The notes under the pieces: generated by a model | Database searches by the model: none | What the model was told of the DNA's origin: nothing | The model's input: the letters and a program-made list of their open reading frames with translations, nothing else | Program-made: the position numbers and the translations under genes | Shown here: positions 7,156 through 16,646 of the stretch, in pieces | Position numbering within the stretch: the first letter of the stretch is position 1 | Layout of the letters: every line of letters starts with the position of its first letter | Assembly: GCA_964459385.1 (NCBI GenBank) | Contig: CAYWLG010000004.1 | Coordinates: 1 to 64,000, forward strand | DNA length: 64,000 bases | Origin: UBA6107 sp964459385 | Lineage (GTDB): Bacteria; Chloroflexota; Anaerolineae; Anaerolineales; Anaerolineaceae | Direction: 5' to 3'

Positions 7156-8562
7156 ATGACACGCAAAGCGATCTGTGTGCACGGCCACTTTTATCAGCCT
7201 TCTCGCGAAGACCCCATCAGTGGACTGATTCCCATTGAAGAAGGCGCCGATCCCTACCGCAACTGGAATGAACGCATCAACGCCGATTGCTATTCTCCCA
7301 ATGCGGAACAGGGGAATTTCAAGAAAATTAGTTTTAACCTGGGCCCCACCCTGGTGCAGTGGATGCACGGGGAAGCCGGCGCCACCTTGCAGAGGATCGT
7401 CAGCGACGAACGTGCCAATCAATTGGATTACGGCATCGGCAATGGCATGGCGCAGCCCTTCCATCATACGATCTTACCGCTGGCTACTTGTCTCGATAAG
7501 ACCACCCAGGTTCGCTGGGGCATGGCGGCGTTTCGTCACACCTTTGGGCACGACCCCGAGGGCATGTGGCTGCCTGAGACCGCCGTGGACATGGAAACTC
7601 TGGATGTGCTGGCAGAGAATGGCATTCGCTATACCATTTTGGCGCCCTGGCAGGCCAAATGCGAGGGTATGGATATAACAAAGCCTTATCGGGTGGAACT
7701 GCCCGGCCAGAAGAGCATCGCGGTCTTTTTTTACCATCAGGGCTTGAGCACCAACATCAGTTTTGACCCGAATTCCACCCAAAATGCCGATTCTTTTATC
7801 CAGAACCAACTAATCGGACAGTTTTCTTCTCGATCTGCTGACCAGTTTTTGCTGGTGGCTTCAGATGGGGAACTTTACGGGCACCATCAGCCATTTCGGG
7901 ACAAGTTTTTGAGCTATTTGTTGAACGGCGCTTTGCATCAGGCAGATCTTGAATTTTCCACCCCGGGCCGCTGGCTGCAAGATCACCCGGCTATTGAAGC
8001 AATGGAGATTCGTGAGAGCACCTCCTGGAGTTGCGCGCATGGGGTAGAGCGCTGGCGCGGCGAGTGTGGCTGCACCCCCAACGGTGCCTGGAAACAGGTC
8101 ATGCGCGATTTTCTCGATCTGGTGGCCGAGAAGGTGGATGATCTGTATTTGGAGGAAGCCACCCCTTATCTGCACGATTGTTGGGAAGCACGCCATGCGT
8201 ATATTCAAGTTTTGCTTCAGCAGCAGGAGTATGGCGAATGGGAAGCCTCTCAGCTTCGCCGATCCATCAGCAGTGAACGGTCGGCAGCCTTGCAGATGCT
8301 GCTGCGTGCGCAATACGAACGCCAGCGCATGTTCACCTCTTGTGGTTGGTTCTTTGATGACTTTGACCGGATCGAGCCGCGCAATAACATCCTCTATGCG
8401 GCACACGCTGTGGCCCTGACGGAGCAGGCAAGCGGCCTTTCGATGACCGCTGAACTGATTCCGCTTTTGGATGAACTGAAGAGCTGGAAAACCAGCCTGC
8501 GTGGGCGAGACGTGTTCTTCGATGCCCTGCGACGTTTCAGACAGCAGGCTTTAACCCACTAA
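7156..8562 (+). CDS. Glycoside hydrolase family 57 protein (GH57 + DUF3536-like)
   Basis: A 468-residue cytosolic glycoside hydrolase with the GH57 N-terminal signature VHGHFYQPSRED. The probable catalytic nucleophile is Glu141 in MWLPETAVD and the acid/base is Asp237 in ASDGELYGHH, as in GH57 amylases and branching enzymes. The C-terminal third matches the helical DUF3536-type extension, with CGW and FFDDFDRIEPRNN near residues 395-415. The family acts on alpha-glucans, so a role in internal glycogen or maltodextrin turnover is likely but exact specificity is open. It converges with the giant GH13 gene: the two stop codons interlock at 8559-8562, and both products are glucan enzymes. Confidence 0.88.
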   Translation: MTRKAICVHGHFYQPSREDPISGLIPIEEGADPYRNWNERINADCYSPNAEQGNFKKISFNLGPTLVQWMHGEAGATLQRIVSDERANQLDYGIGNGMAQPFHHTILPLATCLDKTTQVRWGMAAFRHTFGHDPEGMWLPETAVDMETLDVLAENGIRYTILAPWQAKCEGMDITKPYRVELPGQKSIAVFFYHQGLSTNISFDPNSTQNADSFIQNQLIGQFSSRSADQFLLVASDGELYGHHQPFRDKFLSYLLNGALHQADLEFSTPGRWLQDHPAIEAMEIRESTSWSCAHGVERWRGECGCTPNGAWKQVMRDFLDLVAEKVDDLYLEEATPYLHDCWEARHAYIQVLLQQQEYGEWEASQLRRSISSERSAALQMLLRAQYERQRMFTSCGWFFDDFDRIEPRNNILYAAHAVALTEQASGLSMTAELIPLLDELKSWKTSLRGRDVFFDALRRFRQQALTH

Positions 8563-11500
8563 CGGGTCATTTTCTCGATCACTTCAATTAATTTATCCAC
8601 CTGGTACTGCGATTTCTCATCAGCTTTCGTCAGTTGAGCGATGATCTCGGCGCTGCCCAGAATCACTTCGAGGGTCTCGCTTTGCGTGGCGCCGGGCCCA
8701 GATTGGCTTTTTACCCCGGCGATGATGAACATCCACCACAAGAAATCCTGGAAGGCTTCACGGTTGTACCAGAGCACATCCTTGAAACGGTTGATCTGCA
8801 AGAAAGACTGAATTTCAGGGTTGGAGAACCAGGTTTTGATAATTTGGTCGAGGGGTTCTTTTCCCAATGAGTGATACCAGTCTTGCTGGCTGATGATCAG
8901 GCGTAGGGCAAGGGTTTCTCTGTGCGCCTTTTCATTAGGCTGGCCAGATTGACTGAGCACATTTTCAAATGTTTTAAAGAACTGCCATTCCTCTGCCCAG
9001 GTGAGGGTATGAATATAATCTGGATCCGCTTTTTGGGCGCTGCCCAATTGACCGATAAAGGCCCAACTGATCAGAGTGTGCAGATCAGAAGGGGCGAATT
9101 TGCTGACCGTCTGTTCAATGATCTTTTGTGCCTTTTTCATTCCGCCGTACGACAAGCCATTTTTGAGCTTCGGAATGGAAAGGATGAATTTCAACCCATT
9201 GATTGAGTCTGTGATAACGCTTTCTTTTACCGGCATGGGGCCATCCACGAACTCAATGCCTGCCAGTAAATGAGAGAGCTTTTCTTCTGCTTCTACGAAG
9301 ACTTTTTCGTCGACCGGATCTTGCGCGAAGGCCAGATCCGTGAGGTATTTAAAATAGCCTGGGTTAAGAATTTCTCTGACCGGGCGCATCACCGGTTGGC
9401 TGAGCAGCTCAGATAACCCAGCCTGAATATCGGGAATGCCCTGCTCGCCGATGTAATCGCACAGGCGACCATAATCATGCCCGGCATCGGAACTGAGCAG
9501 CTCAAAATCGAGGAAGACATGGGTCTCGTAGCCGTTCAGATGAATGTGGAATCCTTCTTTGATGATTTGGCTAACACGGCGGATATATTTGAGACCGCTG
9601 ATCTGGTCGCGAAAAGTCAAATAGCCTGTGGCTTCTTCAGCCAGCCCCAGCGCATTGGCCAAAGAGCAGGTGGCGGTGTATTTCTCTTTGCCAGTTTTAA
9701 CCAGCTTGGGCACTGAGTGACGAATCCAGCCATCGGTGGATTGATAATTGTTATTGTAGATTACCAGCGTATGTTCACCATTTAGATGATTGGTGAAGGC
9801 AAAGACGTTCTCGTTGTTCACATCCCCCAGGTGGGTGGAGAAATCGAACAACTGAAAATTTTCAACGCCAGAAAACAAGGGGCGTTTGTGCAGCAGGGGG
9901 AAGATCTCGCGCTGGTGGCGTTCGACCAAAGTGCCGTCTACTTGTTCATCGAGATAGGCGTGTTTGTATTCCATACCGTACTTTTCGCTGAAGCCTTCCA
10001 CCTGGCCATGACCCAGCATGGGCAGGCCGGGGAAGGTGGCCATCAGGGTGCAGATGCCAAAATATTTGTCACCCTTGCCGAACTGATCCACTGCGGTACG
10101 CTCATCGGGATTGTTCATGAAATTGACGTAGCGTTTAAGAATTTCCGGCTCAAATTCGAGGGTGTTTTTCAAAAGCTGGCGATAGCCAGAATTGTTCTCA
10201 TCCCGCAGCATGTGCATGAAAGCCGAATTATAGACGCGGTGCATGCCCAGCGTGCGCACGAAATATCCTTCCATCAGCCAGAAGGCTTCGGCCAGCAACA
10301 GGGTATCGGGGGCTTCCACGGCGATGCGATCTACCACGTCACGCCAAAACTCAGTGGGCATGGCGGCATTGAACTGCTCGCGGGTCAGGCTGTATTCTGA
10401 GCGGGAAGGGATGGCCCCGCCGCTGCCGGGCTCAGGGAACCAGAGGCGTTGCACCTGTTTCTTGGCAAGGGTCATGGCAGCATCAAAACGGATGATGGGA
10501 AATTTACGAGCCACTTCGAGGATGGTTTGATACACCGCTTCGCGTACCTCGGCGTTCAGGTAATCGAGCTGGGCGGTGTCGTTCCAGGGCATTGAAGTGC
10601 CGTCGTTGCCGTGATAAATAAAACGGGTTTGCCCATTTTGTTTGTCGATGCGCCGGAAGACCACGGCCGCGTCGGTGCGGTCGTAATAATGATCTTCGAT
10701 CTGAATGGTCACATTTTCATCGTTGGAAAGGTCAGGGCCGTTGAAGGAGTAATTCGGGTAAGGGCTGTGATCGAGCGAGAGAAAGCGCTCCGGGTGATGG
10801 ATCATCCAATCGGAGTCGATGCCCATGTGGTTGGGCACCATATCGCTGGCCAGTCGAATACCGAAACGTGAAGCGTTGGCGCGCAGCCCCTCATAGGCTT
10901 GCGTGCCGCCCAGTTCATTGGCAATGTCGTAAGATTTGAGCGAATAGGCCGAGGCAATGGCATCGGGGTTGCCGCAAAGCTGTTTGATCTTGCCGGAAGC
11001 CTGGCTGCGTTCCCACAGGCCAATGAGCCACAGGCCGGTGATGCCGCTCTCGGCCAGGGCGCGCAGCTCTTCAAGTGGAATCTCATCCAGACGGGTGATG
11101 GCGCGCTGATATTTGCGGCTGAGCTGATCGAGCCAGACGTAGGTGTTTTTGGCGATCAACACCAGACCGGGCATCCAGTCGCGATCCTGACTGAAGGCCT
11201 CGTAATCGGCCAGACTGCCCATAGCGGCGCGCATGGCCTCTAGATCATATACCGGCACAGGCATGGGTCCTGGGCCTGCAGGAGCCCATTTGTTCTCCTC
11301 TTTGAGCAAATCCAGACTGGAAAGGATGCGATAAAGATATTCCCCTAAAAAGGCTGCCCAGTGCAGACGAATGTATTCCAACTGGCCGGTGATCGAGTGT
11401 GGCACATGGCGCGCGGGGCTGAGCAGCAGTTCGACCAACGGCAAGTTTTCGGGGCCGTAGCCCGGCTGGCTGCTAAAGTATGCATCCAGAGCAGCAAATA

Positions 11501-12035
11501 ATTGGTGGAAAACACGGTTTTCGCTTAAACCGGGGCTGTCATAGAGATCGGCATAATTTTCAAGCGCCGGGTTATGTGTTGTTACCCAGTAAAGGATCAT
11601 CTCTTCGAGCACAAGCTGACGATTGGGAATATCTTTGCTGTTCCCGTTGAGATAATCTAGTGCCGAGATCGTTTTGTTGAAGACGAAACGAGGCGGGAAT
11701 TCTTTGATGTAAGATTCGAGGATGCCGTCCAGTTGCTGGGCTGAAAGGGAGGCTTGCAGGTGTTGAATCACATCGCTGAATAATTCGGGTTTTTTCTGCT
11801 GCCGGTAGAAGTAGATCACATAGTGAAAGATCTCATCCATTAATCCCAGGGCATTGACCTCTCCGGTCTTGACTGCGTGCTCGGGGTAATGGATCAGATC
11901 GCGTTTTTGGTTGACCTTGTTAACGAAAACCCGCACCGATAAGAGATCACTAAAAAAGATGTTCCCCTCTGGAGAGAACAGGGATTCGTCAATCTGATAT
12001 TTTTCTCTGGCTTGACGTGATATGCGAAATTCCAT
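8559..12035 (-). CDS. Very large GH13 alpha-amylase-family protein
   Basis: At 1158 residues this is about twice the normal GH13 length. Residues 1-290 are a mostly helical N-terminal region I do not recognise. The catalytic barrel (about 315-690) has region I DMVPNH (398-403), region II R516-x-D518 with Asp518 the probable nucleophile, region III Glu583 in LLLAEAFW, and region IV NNPD with Asp644; the usual His before this Asp is replaced by Pro. A beta-rich domain follows (about 720-880), then a long helical C-terminal region. The family cleaves or transfers alpha-glucosyl units. The altered region IV and the extra helical parts suggest a transferase or phosphorylase-type specificity, not a plain amylase. 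GGGAG precedes the start. No signal peptide, so cytosolic. Confidence 0.85.
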   Translation of the reverse strand: MEFRISRQAREKYQIDESLFSPEGNIFFSDLLSVRVFVNKVNQKRDLIHYPEHAVKTGEVNALGLMDEIFHYVIYFYRQQKKPELFSDVIQHLQASLSAQQLDGILESYIKEFPPRFVFNKTISALDYLNGNSKDIPNRQLVLEEMILYWVTTHNPALENYADLYDSPGLSENRVFHQLFAALDAYFSSQPGYGPENLPLVELLLSPARHVPHSITGQLEYIRLHWAAFLGEYLYRILSSLDLLKEENKWAPAGPGPMPVPVYDLEAMRAAMGSLADYEAFSQDRDWMPGLVLIAKNTYVWLDQLSRKYQRAITRLDEIPLEELRALAESGITGLWLIGLWERSQASGKIKQLCGNPDAIASAYSLKSYDIANELGGTQAYEGLRANASRFGIRLASDMVPNHMGIDSDWMIHHPERFLSLDHSPYPNYSFNGPDLSNDENVTIQIEDHYYDRTDAAVVFRRIDKQNGQTRFIYHGNDGTSMPWNDTAQLDYLNAEVREAVYQTILEVARKFPIIRFDAAMTLAKKQVQRLWFPEPGSGGAIPSRSEYSLTREQFNAAMPTEFWRDVVDRIAVEAPDTLLLAEAFWLMEGYFVRTLGMHRVYNSAFMHMLRDENNSGYRQLLKNTLEFEPEILKRYVNFMNNPDERTAVDQFGKGDKYFGICTLMATFPGLPMLGHGQVEGFSEKYGMEYKHAYLDEQVDGTLVERHQREIFPLLHKRPLFSGVENFQLFDFSTHLGDVNNENVFAFTNHLNGEHTLVIYNNNYQSTDGWIRHSVPKLVKTGKEKYTATCSLANALGLAEEATGYLTFRDQISGLKYIRRVSQIIKEGFHIHLNGYETHVFLDFELLSSDAGHDYGRLCDYIGEQGIPDIQAGLSELLSQPVMRPVREILNPGYFKYLTDLAFAQDPVDEKVFVEAEEKLSHLLAGIEFVDGPMPVKESVITDSINGLKFILSIPKLKNGLSYGGMKKAQKIIEQTVSKFAPSDLHTLISWAFIGQLGSAQKADPDYIHTLTWAEEWQFFKTFENVLSQSGQPNEKAHRETLALRLIISQQDWYHSLGKEPLDQIIKTWFSNPEIQSFLQINRFKDVLWYNREAFQDFLWWMFIIAGVKSQSGPGATQSETLEVILGSAEIIAQLTKADEKSQYQVDKLIEVIEKMTR

Positions 12036-12102
12036 TTTTTCTCCCTGCGCAACGCTTTGATAGGGCTATTATAGCGTTTTTGAGAAAAGAATTCTGAAAG
12101 AT

Positions 12103-12963
12103 CTATAAAGTTTTGAGGAATTTTGAATAAAAAAGGGGGTCTTTTTCATTCGGAAGCGGCTCAGCTTGAAAGAGCTCTTGCTGAGCGAGCAGTGCGTTTA
12201 AGGTTCGCTGTGTCAGCTCAGGAGTCCATTGGAAGAGGCGGGCCATCTCTTTGCCCGTAGCAGCCCCCACGGATTTCAGATATGTGGACATCAGTTTCTG
12301 CCTGGCGCTGCTCTCACTGATGGGACGGGATTTTTCGATCAGATCGGGGTAATAGCGATGGGTAAGGTCATAAACGAAGGCGTAGCCCCAGCGGCCGGCA
12401 TTGCTCACGGCCACTGGCAGCACCTTCAATTGATTTTGCAGGGTGTCCAGCGCGCGGGCAAAGCTGGAGTTGGCATTTTTGCTGGTCTGATGGGAGGCTT
12501 TGCGCAGCGAAATCGTATCGAGCGGGCCCTCTTTGAGCAATGCCTCAAAGACCAGTTTGGTCTCCAGGGTCATCTGACCCTGTTGATATTGATCCTGAAA
12601 ATCGGCTTCGGGGTCCCCGTAATTTGGCGAGAGCGCGTAAAAATAGGGGATCAGATCATAAGAAATAAAAGTGTTGCGGTTTTTCAGAATGCGGGCATAA
12701 TACCAGACTCGTTTGTCGAGCAGGTCATCTTTCCAGCCCCAGGTAATGTGGCCGGGGTCGTCGTGTTCATCTGCCACCGGGCGGTCGCCGGCCACGGCAG
12801 TCCATAAACTGGGCAGTTGAATCCCTTTGATCGGCCACAGGTAAACAAACCCGCGCTCGTTAACAAACTGGATGGCCTCTTTGGGCCCGGGCAGTCGGCT
12901 GCCCGGGTTCATGTGATAGGTCTGTTGGCGATAATGGCCGATCTGTTCGGGTGTAATCTGCAT
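12103..12963 (-). CDS. Winged-helix protein, possibly AlkZ/YcaQ-related
   Basis: This 286-residue soluble protein seems to contain two or three winged-helix-like units: one around 135-200 (ETKLVFEALLKEGPLDTISL) and one near 225-270 (KSVGAATGKEMARLFQWTP). The GFVYLWPIKGIQLPSLW block near residue 40 and overall size resemble proteins annotated as AlkZ-related, a group near the AlkZ/YcaQ DNA glycosylases. The QxQ catalytic motif of true AlkZ is not visible, so glycosylase activity should not be assumed. No clear Shine-Dalgarno is present; a TACAAT box lies about 28 nt upstream on the minus strand. It stands alone between a terminator and the GH13 gene. Confidence 0.45.
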   Translation of the reverse strand: MQITPEQIGHYRQQTYHMNPGSRLPGPKEAIQFVNERGFVYLWPIKGIQLPSLWTAVAGDRPVADEHDDPGHITWGWKDDLLDKRVWYYARILKNRNTFISYDLIPYFYALSPNYGDPEADFQDQYQQGQMTLETKLVFEALLKEGPLDTISLRKASHQTSKNANSSFARALDTLQNQLKVLPVAVSNAGRWGYAFVYDLTHRYYPDLIEKSRPISESSARQKLMSTYLKSVGAATGKEMARLFQWTPELTQRTLNALLAQQELFQAEPLPNEKDPLFYSKFLKTL

Positions 12964-13020
12964 CGTCTGTCCGCAAAACGAAGAATATCTGTTCTATTGT
13001 ACTCCAAAACAAGTAAGAAA

Positions 13021-13050
13021 AAAGGTTCGCGATTTTTCTCACGAACCTTT
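13021..13050 (-). terminator. Intrinsic terminator of the thiolase gene
   Basis: A perfect 9-bp stem (13021-13029 with 13042-13050, AAAGGTTCG arms) and a 12-nt loop. On the minus strand it is followed by TTTCTTACTTG. It lies 11 nt beyond the thiolase stop. Confidence 0.8.
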
Positions 13051-13060
13051 TCCAATTCAC

Positions 13061-14218
13061 TTAGGCGATTTGCAAAATATGCGTGATGATGTTCGAGCCA
13101 CTGCCGCCGATGTTTTGCGCCATGCCGATGCGGGCATTTTCAACCTGCGTACCGGTGGCTTCACCGCGTAATTGCTGTACCACTTCTACGATCTGATACA
13201 TGCCGGTGGCGCCCACCGGGTGTCCGCGGGCTTTCAACCCGCCACGGGTGGCAATGGGAATCTTGCCGCCGGGCAGAATTTCACCGTCGTTGGCCAGGCG
13301 TGGGCCCTGTCCGCGTTCGGCAAAGCCGTTTGCTTCCAGCGAGAGGGCGGCCATGATCGAAAAAGCATCGTGAAGTTCAAAAACATCAATCTCTTCGGGG
13401 GTGAGCCCTGCCTGGGCATAGGCTTTTTTGCTGGAAAGTTCGGCTGCTTTCAACCATAACGGATCCTTGCGCTGATCGACCGCAATGCTGTCGGTGGCCG
13501 CGGCAGAAGCAGCGACTTTTACCAGTGGCAAAGCGCTGTTGCGCTGTACGTATTCAAGGGGAACCACAATGGTCGCCGCCGCGCCATCGCCGATGGCTGA
13601 GGCATCCATCAGGTTGATGGGGTCCGCCACCATACCAGCTTTTGTGTAACGTTCCAGGGTGATTGGCTCGTGAAAACGGGCGAAAGGATTGTGAACCGCA
13701 TTGGCATGGGCGTTGATCGAGAAAGCGGCAAAATCTTCTTTCTTCCAGCCATATTCGTGCATGTAGCGGCGCATGATAAGCGCGTTGAGGGCCACAAACG
13801 AGAGACCCTGCGCGGCTTCCCAATCGGCGTCTGCGGCGGTGGCCAGCTCGCTGGTGATCTCATCAGAGGGCGAGTCGGTCATTTTTTCAACGCCTACTGC
13901 CAGCACACTATCTACCTGACCGGATGCGACGGCCATGACGGCACTGCGAAAGGCGGCCGCCCCCGAACTGCAGGCCGCTTCAATGCGCAGCCCCTCTGCA
14001 TAGCGCATGCCGATCCAGTCAGCGATATAGGCGCCCAGATGCTGCTGGCGATTGGCTGAGCCGGACATCATATTCCCGACATAGACCGCTTCTACGCGCT
14101 CCAGACCGGAGCTTTGCAGGGCAGCCAGAGCGGCATCGCCGGCCAGTTCTCGCAGTGATTTATCCCATTGTTCATCCACTCGGGTTTGCCCGATTCCAAC
14201 GATAGCAACTTCGCGCAT
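13061..14218 (-). CDS. Thiolase-family acetyl-CoA acyltransferase (SCP2-type)
   Basis: A 385-residue thiolase fold enzyme. The nucleophilic cysteine is in EAACSSGAAAF (near residue 84). The second-half active site shows ELHDAFS and GGLKARGHPVGATG. The usual C-terminal cysteine (CxG) is replaced: the end reads QNIGGSGSN. This pattern fits the SCP2/archaeal-type thiolases, which often work with a separate DUF35 zinc-ribbon partner and HMG-CoA synthase; neither gene lies next to it here. It is probably involved in acetoacetyl-CoA formation or beta-ketoacyl-CoA cleavage in the cytosol. AAAGGAT precedes the ATG, and a TATAAT box at 14248-14253 gives a leadered transcript. Confidence 0.85.
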   Translation of the reverse strand: MREVAIVGIGQTRVDEQWDKSLRELAGDAALAALQSSGLERVEAVYVGNMMSGSANRQQHLGAYIADWIGMRYAEGLRIEAACSSGAAAFRSAVMAVASGQVDSVLAVGVEKMTDSPSDEITSELATAADADWEAAQGLSFVALNALIMRRYMHEYGWKKEDFAAFSINAHANAVHNPFARFHEPITLERYTKAGMVADPINLMDASAIGDGAAATIVVPLEYVQRNSALPLVKVAASAAATDSIAVDQRKDPLWLKAAELSSKKAYAQAGLTPEEIDVFELHDAFSIMAALSLEANGFAERGQGPRLANDGEILPGGKIPIATRGGLKARGHPVGATGMYQIVEVVQQLRGEATGTQVENARIGMAQNIGGSGSNIITHILQIA

Positions 14219-14247
14219 AGATCATCCTTTCAAATGACTTAAAGGGA

Positions 14248-14253
14248 ATTATA
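14248..14253 (-). promoter_or_regulatory. -10 box for the thiolase gene
   Basis: TATAAT on the minus strand lies about 30 nt before the thiolase ATG, which has a Shine-Dalgarno. No good -35 at 17 bp; divergent from the capA-like promoter. Confidence 0.45.
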
Positions 14254-14301
14254 TCGGCAAACCCTATCAGGAACTATCAAGATATCCCCGCGGAGGAGGA
14301 T

Positions 14302-14307
14302 TATAAT
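14302..14307 (+). promoter_or_regulatory. -10 box for the CapA-like gene
   Basis: TATAAT on the plus strand, about 30 nt before the TTG start and upstream of a GGAGG Shine-Dalgarno at 14327-14331. Confidence 0.45.
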
Positions 14308-14338
14308 TCCAGCCAGAAAAGGCATCGGAGGCGTTTTG

Positions 14339-16003
14339 TTGAACAAGAAATTATTGCCTGTGATCACAGGTTTAATGGTCGTTTTATTTCTTTTGGAAGC
14401 GTGTGCGCCGACAATTTCTGCCAGCCCAAACGTAACTGCCACATTGGAAGTTTCCACCCCAACCGCAGTCCCTGAAACTGCCAAATTGTGGTTGGATCCG
14501 GCTTTACCTACCACGCTGGTGGGCGCAGTAAATAAGGTGACCGGCGTTGAGCTCACGCCCGATAAAAGCAGTGCCAGTGTGTTGTTTACTGTTTTTCCTG
14601 CCCAAGAAGAGCCGAACGAAAAAGTGAACAAGGTCCAATGGGTCTACGCACTGGAAGCACCCTTCCCGACGATAACGGATGAGTTGTCGTCGGATGCGCT
14701 TAAGCGCGTCTGGCTGGGAAATGCAGCAGAAAATGATCCGTTGGGGATGCTCTCTGTCAGCCAGGAAACCAAGGCGGTTTTCGATGAATTGTGGGGGCAG
14801 GCCTCTGCACAGACCGTGCAAGTGGTGAGCGAAGAGAGCCTGACGAGCAATGACTTCACCCAGATGAAGACCTGGGCCATCGTGCCTTTTGACCAGATCG
14901 CGCCGCGCTGGAAGGTGATTCGCGTGGATGGCTTGAGCCCGCTTGATAAGCCTCTGGATGCAGATAAATACGCTCTATCCGTGGATTTTGTTTTGGAAAC
15001 GGTCAAAGATTCAACTTCCGCTCAAGAACTGCAATCGAGCATGATGGCCGCCTTGCCCGCCACCAACCGCGATGAATCGAAGATGACGGTTTTAATGATG
15101 ACCGGCACAACGGCGATCACGCGCGCCATTGCCTACAAGATGGAGATCAAAGGACTTGATTACCCCATTTTGGCGGTCAAACCCTGGTTCGAGAATGCCG
15201 ATCTGGTCCATGTCAGCAATGAAATCTCTTTCAACCCTGATTGCCCCTTCCCGGATGCCTACCAGCATGGACTGCAATTTTGTGCCGACCCCAGATACAT
15301 TCAACCCCTGAAAGACCTGGGGGTCAATGTGGTGGAGGTTACCGGCAATCATGAGAACGATTATGGCCCCGAATATTTTGTCAGCACCCTGCAAACCTAT
15401 CACGATCTTGGCTGGGCGGTTTTCGGCGGTGGCACCACCCCTGAAGAAGCCCGCCAGCCGGTCAAATTGGAGGCCAATGGCAACAAGATCGCTTTCATCG
15501 GCTGCAATGTTGCCGGGCCGACCAGCGATTGGGTCACTGAAAACAGGGCCGGCACAGCCACCTGTGACATGGACTATATTCACGAGCAGATCAAGCAACT
15601 AAAAGAGCAGGGCTACGTGGTGGTCACCACCTTCCAGCACTACGAGGTGTATGTCTATATGTATGGTGAGCTTTACGCCAAAGATTTTCAAGATGCCGCA
15701 GCGGCCGGTGCGGATATCGTCAGCGGATCGCAAGCCCACTATGCAATGGGCATGCAATTTGTCAACAACAGTCTCATCCATTACGGGTTGGGAAACTTCC
15801 TGTTTGATCAGATGAGCTATGATGTGGTGGGCGAAGACATCCGGCGCGAGTTCATTGACCGCCACATCATATATAATGGGAAATATATCAATACCGAGCT
15901 GATGACGGCCTGGTTGACCGATTGGGCACAGCCTGTGCCCATGACCACCGAGCAGCGCGACAGTTTTTTGACGGATGTTTTTGACGGTAGTAAATGGAAA
16001 TGA
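14339..16003 (+). CDS. CapA/PgsA-like metallophosphatase-fold lipoprotein
   Basis: About 554 residues. A hydrophobic N terminus ends in LLEACAPT, a slightly atypical lipobox with Glu at -2, followed by a Ser/Thr/Pro-rich spacer, so it is probably an outer-face lipoprotein. Residues 240-520 match the PGA_cap fold related to calcineurin-like phosphoesterases: EVTGNHENDYG, FIGCNVAG, TTFQHYEVYV and a GSQAHYAMG block in the metal-site positions. CapA/PgsA proteins take part in poly-gamma-glutamate or capsule export, but many family members have unknown roles. Two adjacent TTG codons (14336, 14339) can start; GGAGG lies 7 nt before the second, which I prefer. The cyclase gene follows 7 nt after the stop. 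Confidence 0.75.
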   Translation: MNKKLLPVITGLMVVLFLLEACAPTISASPNVTATLEVSTPTAVPETAKLWLDPALPTTLVGAVNKVTGVELTPDKSSASVLFTVFPAQEEPNEKVNKVQWVYALEAPFPTITDELSSDALKRVWLGNAAENDPLGMLSVSQETKAVFDELWGQASAQTVQVVSEESLTSNDFTQMKTWAIVPFDQIAPRWKVIRVDGLSPLDKPLDADKYALSVDFVLETVKDSTSAQELQSSMMAALPATNRDESKMTVLMMTGTTAITRAIAYKMEIKGLDYPILAVKPWFENADLVHVSNEISFNPDCPFPDAYQHGLQFCADPRYIQPLKDLGVNVVEVTGNHENDYGPEYFVSTLQTYHDLGWAVFGGGTTPEEARQPVKLEANGNKIAFIGCNVAGPTSDWVTENRAGTATCDMDYIHEQIKQLKEQGYVVVTTFQHYEVYVYMYGELYAKDFQDAAAAGADIVSGSQAHYAMGMQFVNNSLIHYGLGNFLFDQMSYDVVGEDIRREFIDRHIIYNGKYINTELMTAWLTDWAQPVPMTTEQRDSFLTDVFDGSKWK

Positions 16004-16010
16004 GGAAAAA

Positions 16011-16646
16011 ATGAAAGTAATTGATATTTCTGTGACGATCACCCCAGGCATGCCCGTCTGGCCGGGTGATGAGCAGGTAGATGTGCATCGCCGTGCCAAG
16101 ATCGAAGAGGGGGCTCACGCCAATGTATCTCTCATCGCTGCCAGTGCCCATACGGGCACGCACGTGGATGCACCCTACCACTTTATCGCTGACGGTTACA
16201 CGGTGGAATCTTTGCCGATGGATGCTCTGGTTGGCCCGGTGCAGGTGGTGCAAATTCCCAGCAATGTGGAAGTGATCACCGCTGAGGTGCTGCAGGAATT
16301 GAAGTTGGAACCGGTCATCGAACGAATCTTGTTCAAGACCGCCAATTCCAAATTATGGGAAACCCCCGATGCCCCCTTCAACACCAGTTTTGTGGGCATC
16401 GATGAAAGCGGCGCCGAATGGCTGGTGAACCGCGGCGTCAAGCTGGTGGGCATTGATTATCTCTCGATTGCCCCCTACAAGCGCAGCAAGCCCACCCACG
16501 ACGTGCTGTTGGGCGCGAAAGTGGTCATTATTGAAGGGCTGGATCTTCGTGAAGCCAGTGCCGGCAAATATACGCTGGTGTGCCTGCCGCTCAAACTCAA
16601 AGGCGCCGACGGTGCCCCGGCACGGGCGATCTTGATCGAAGGCTAG
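16011..16646 (+). CDS. Cyclase / KynB-like metal-dependent hydrolase
   Basis: A 211-residue protein of the cyclase family (PF04199-type). The hallmark metal-binding stretch HTGTHVDAPYHF is near residues 46-57, and the start has the typical IDISVTITPGMPVWPGD segment. Family members are kynurenine formamidases, isatin hydrolases or polyketide cyclases that use Mn or Zn. No tryptophan-degradation genes are near, so the substrate is open. GAGGA lies 5-6 nt before the ATG at 16011; a longer frame from 15975 would overlap the upstream gene. Likely cotranscribed with the CapA-like gene. Its stop abuts the stop of the convergent DUF309 gene. Confidence 0.85.
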   Translation: MKVIDISVTITPGMPVWPGDEQVDVHRRAKIEEGAHANVSLIAASAHTGTHVDAPYHFIADGYTVESLPMDALVGPVQVVQIPSNVEVITAEVLQELKLEPVIERILFKTANSKLWETPDAPFNTSFVGIDESGAEWLVNRGVKLVGIDYLSIAPYKRSKPTHDVLLGAKVVIIEGLDLREASAGKYTLVCLPLKLKGADGAPARAILIEG

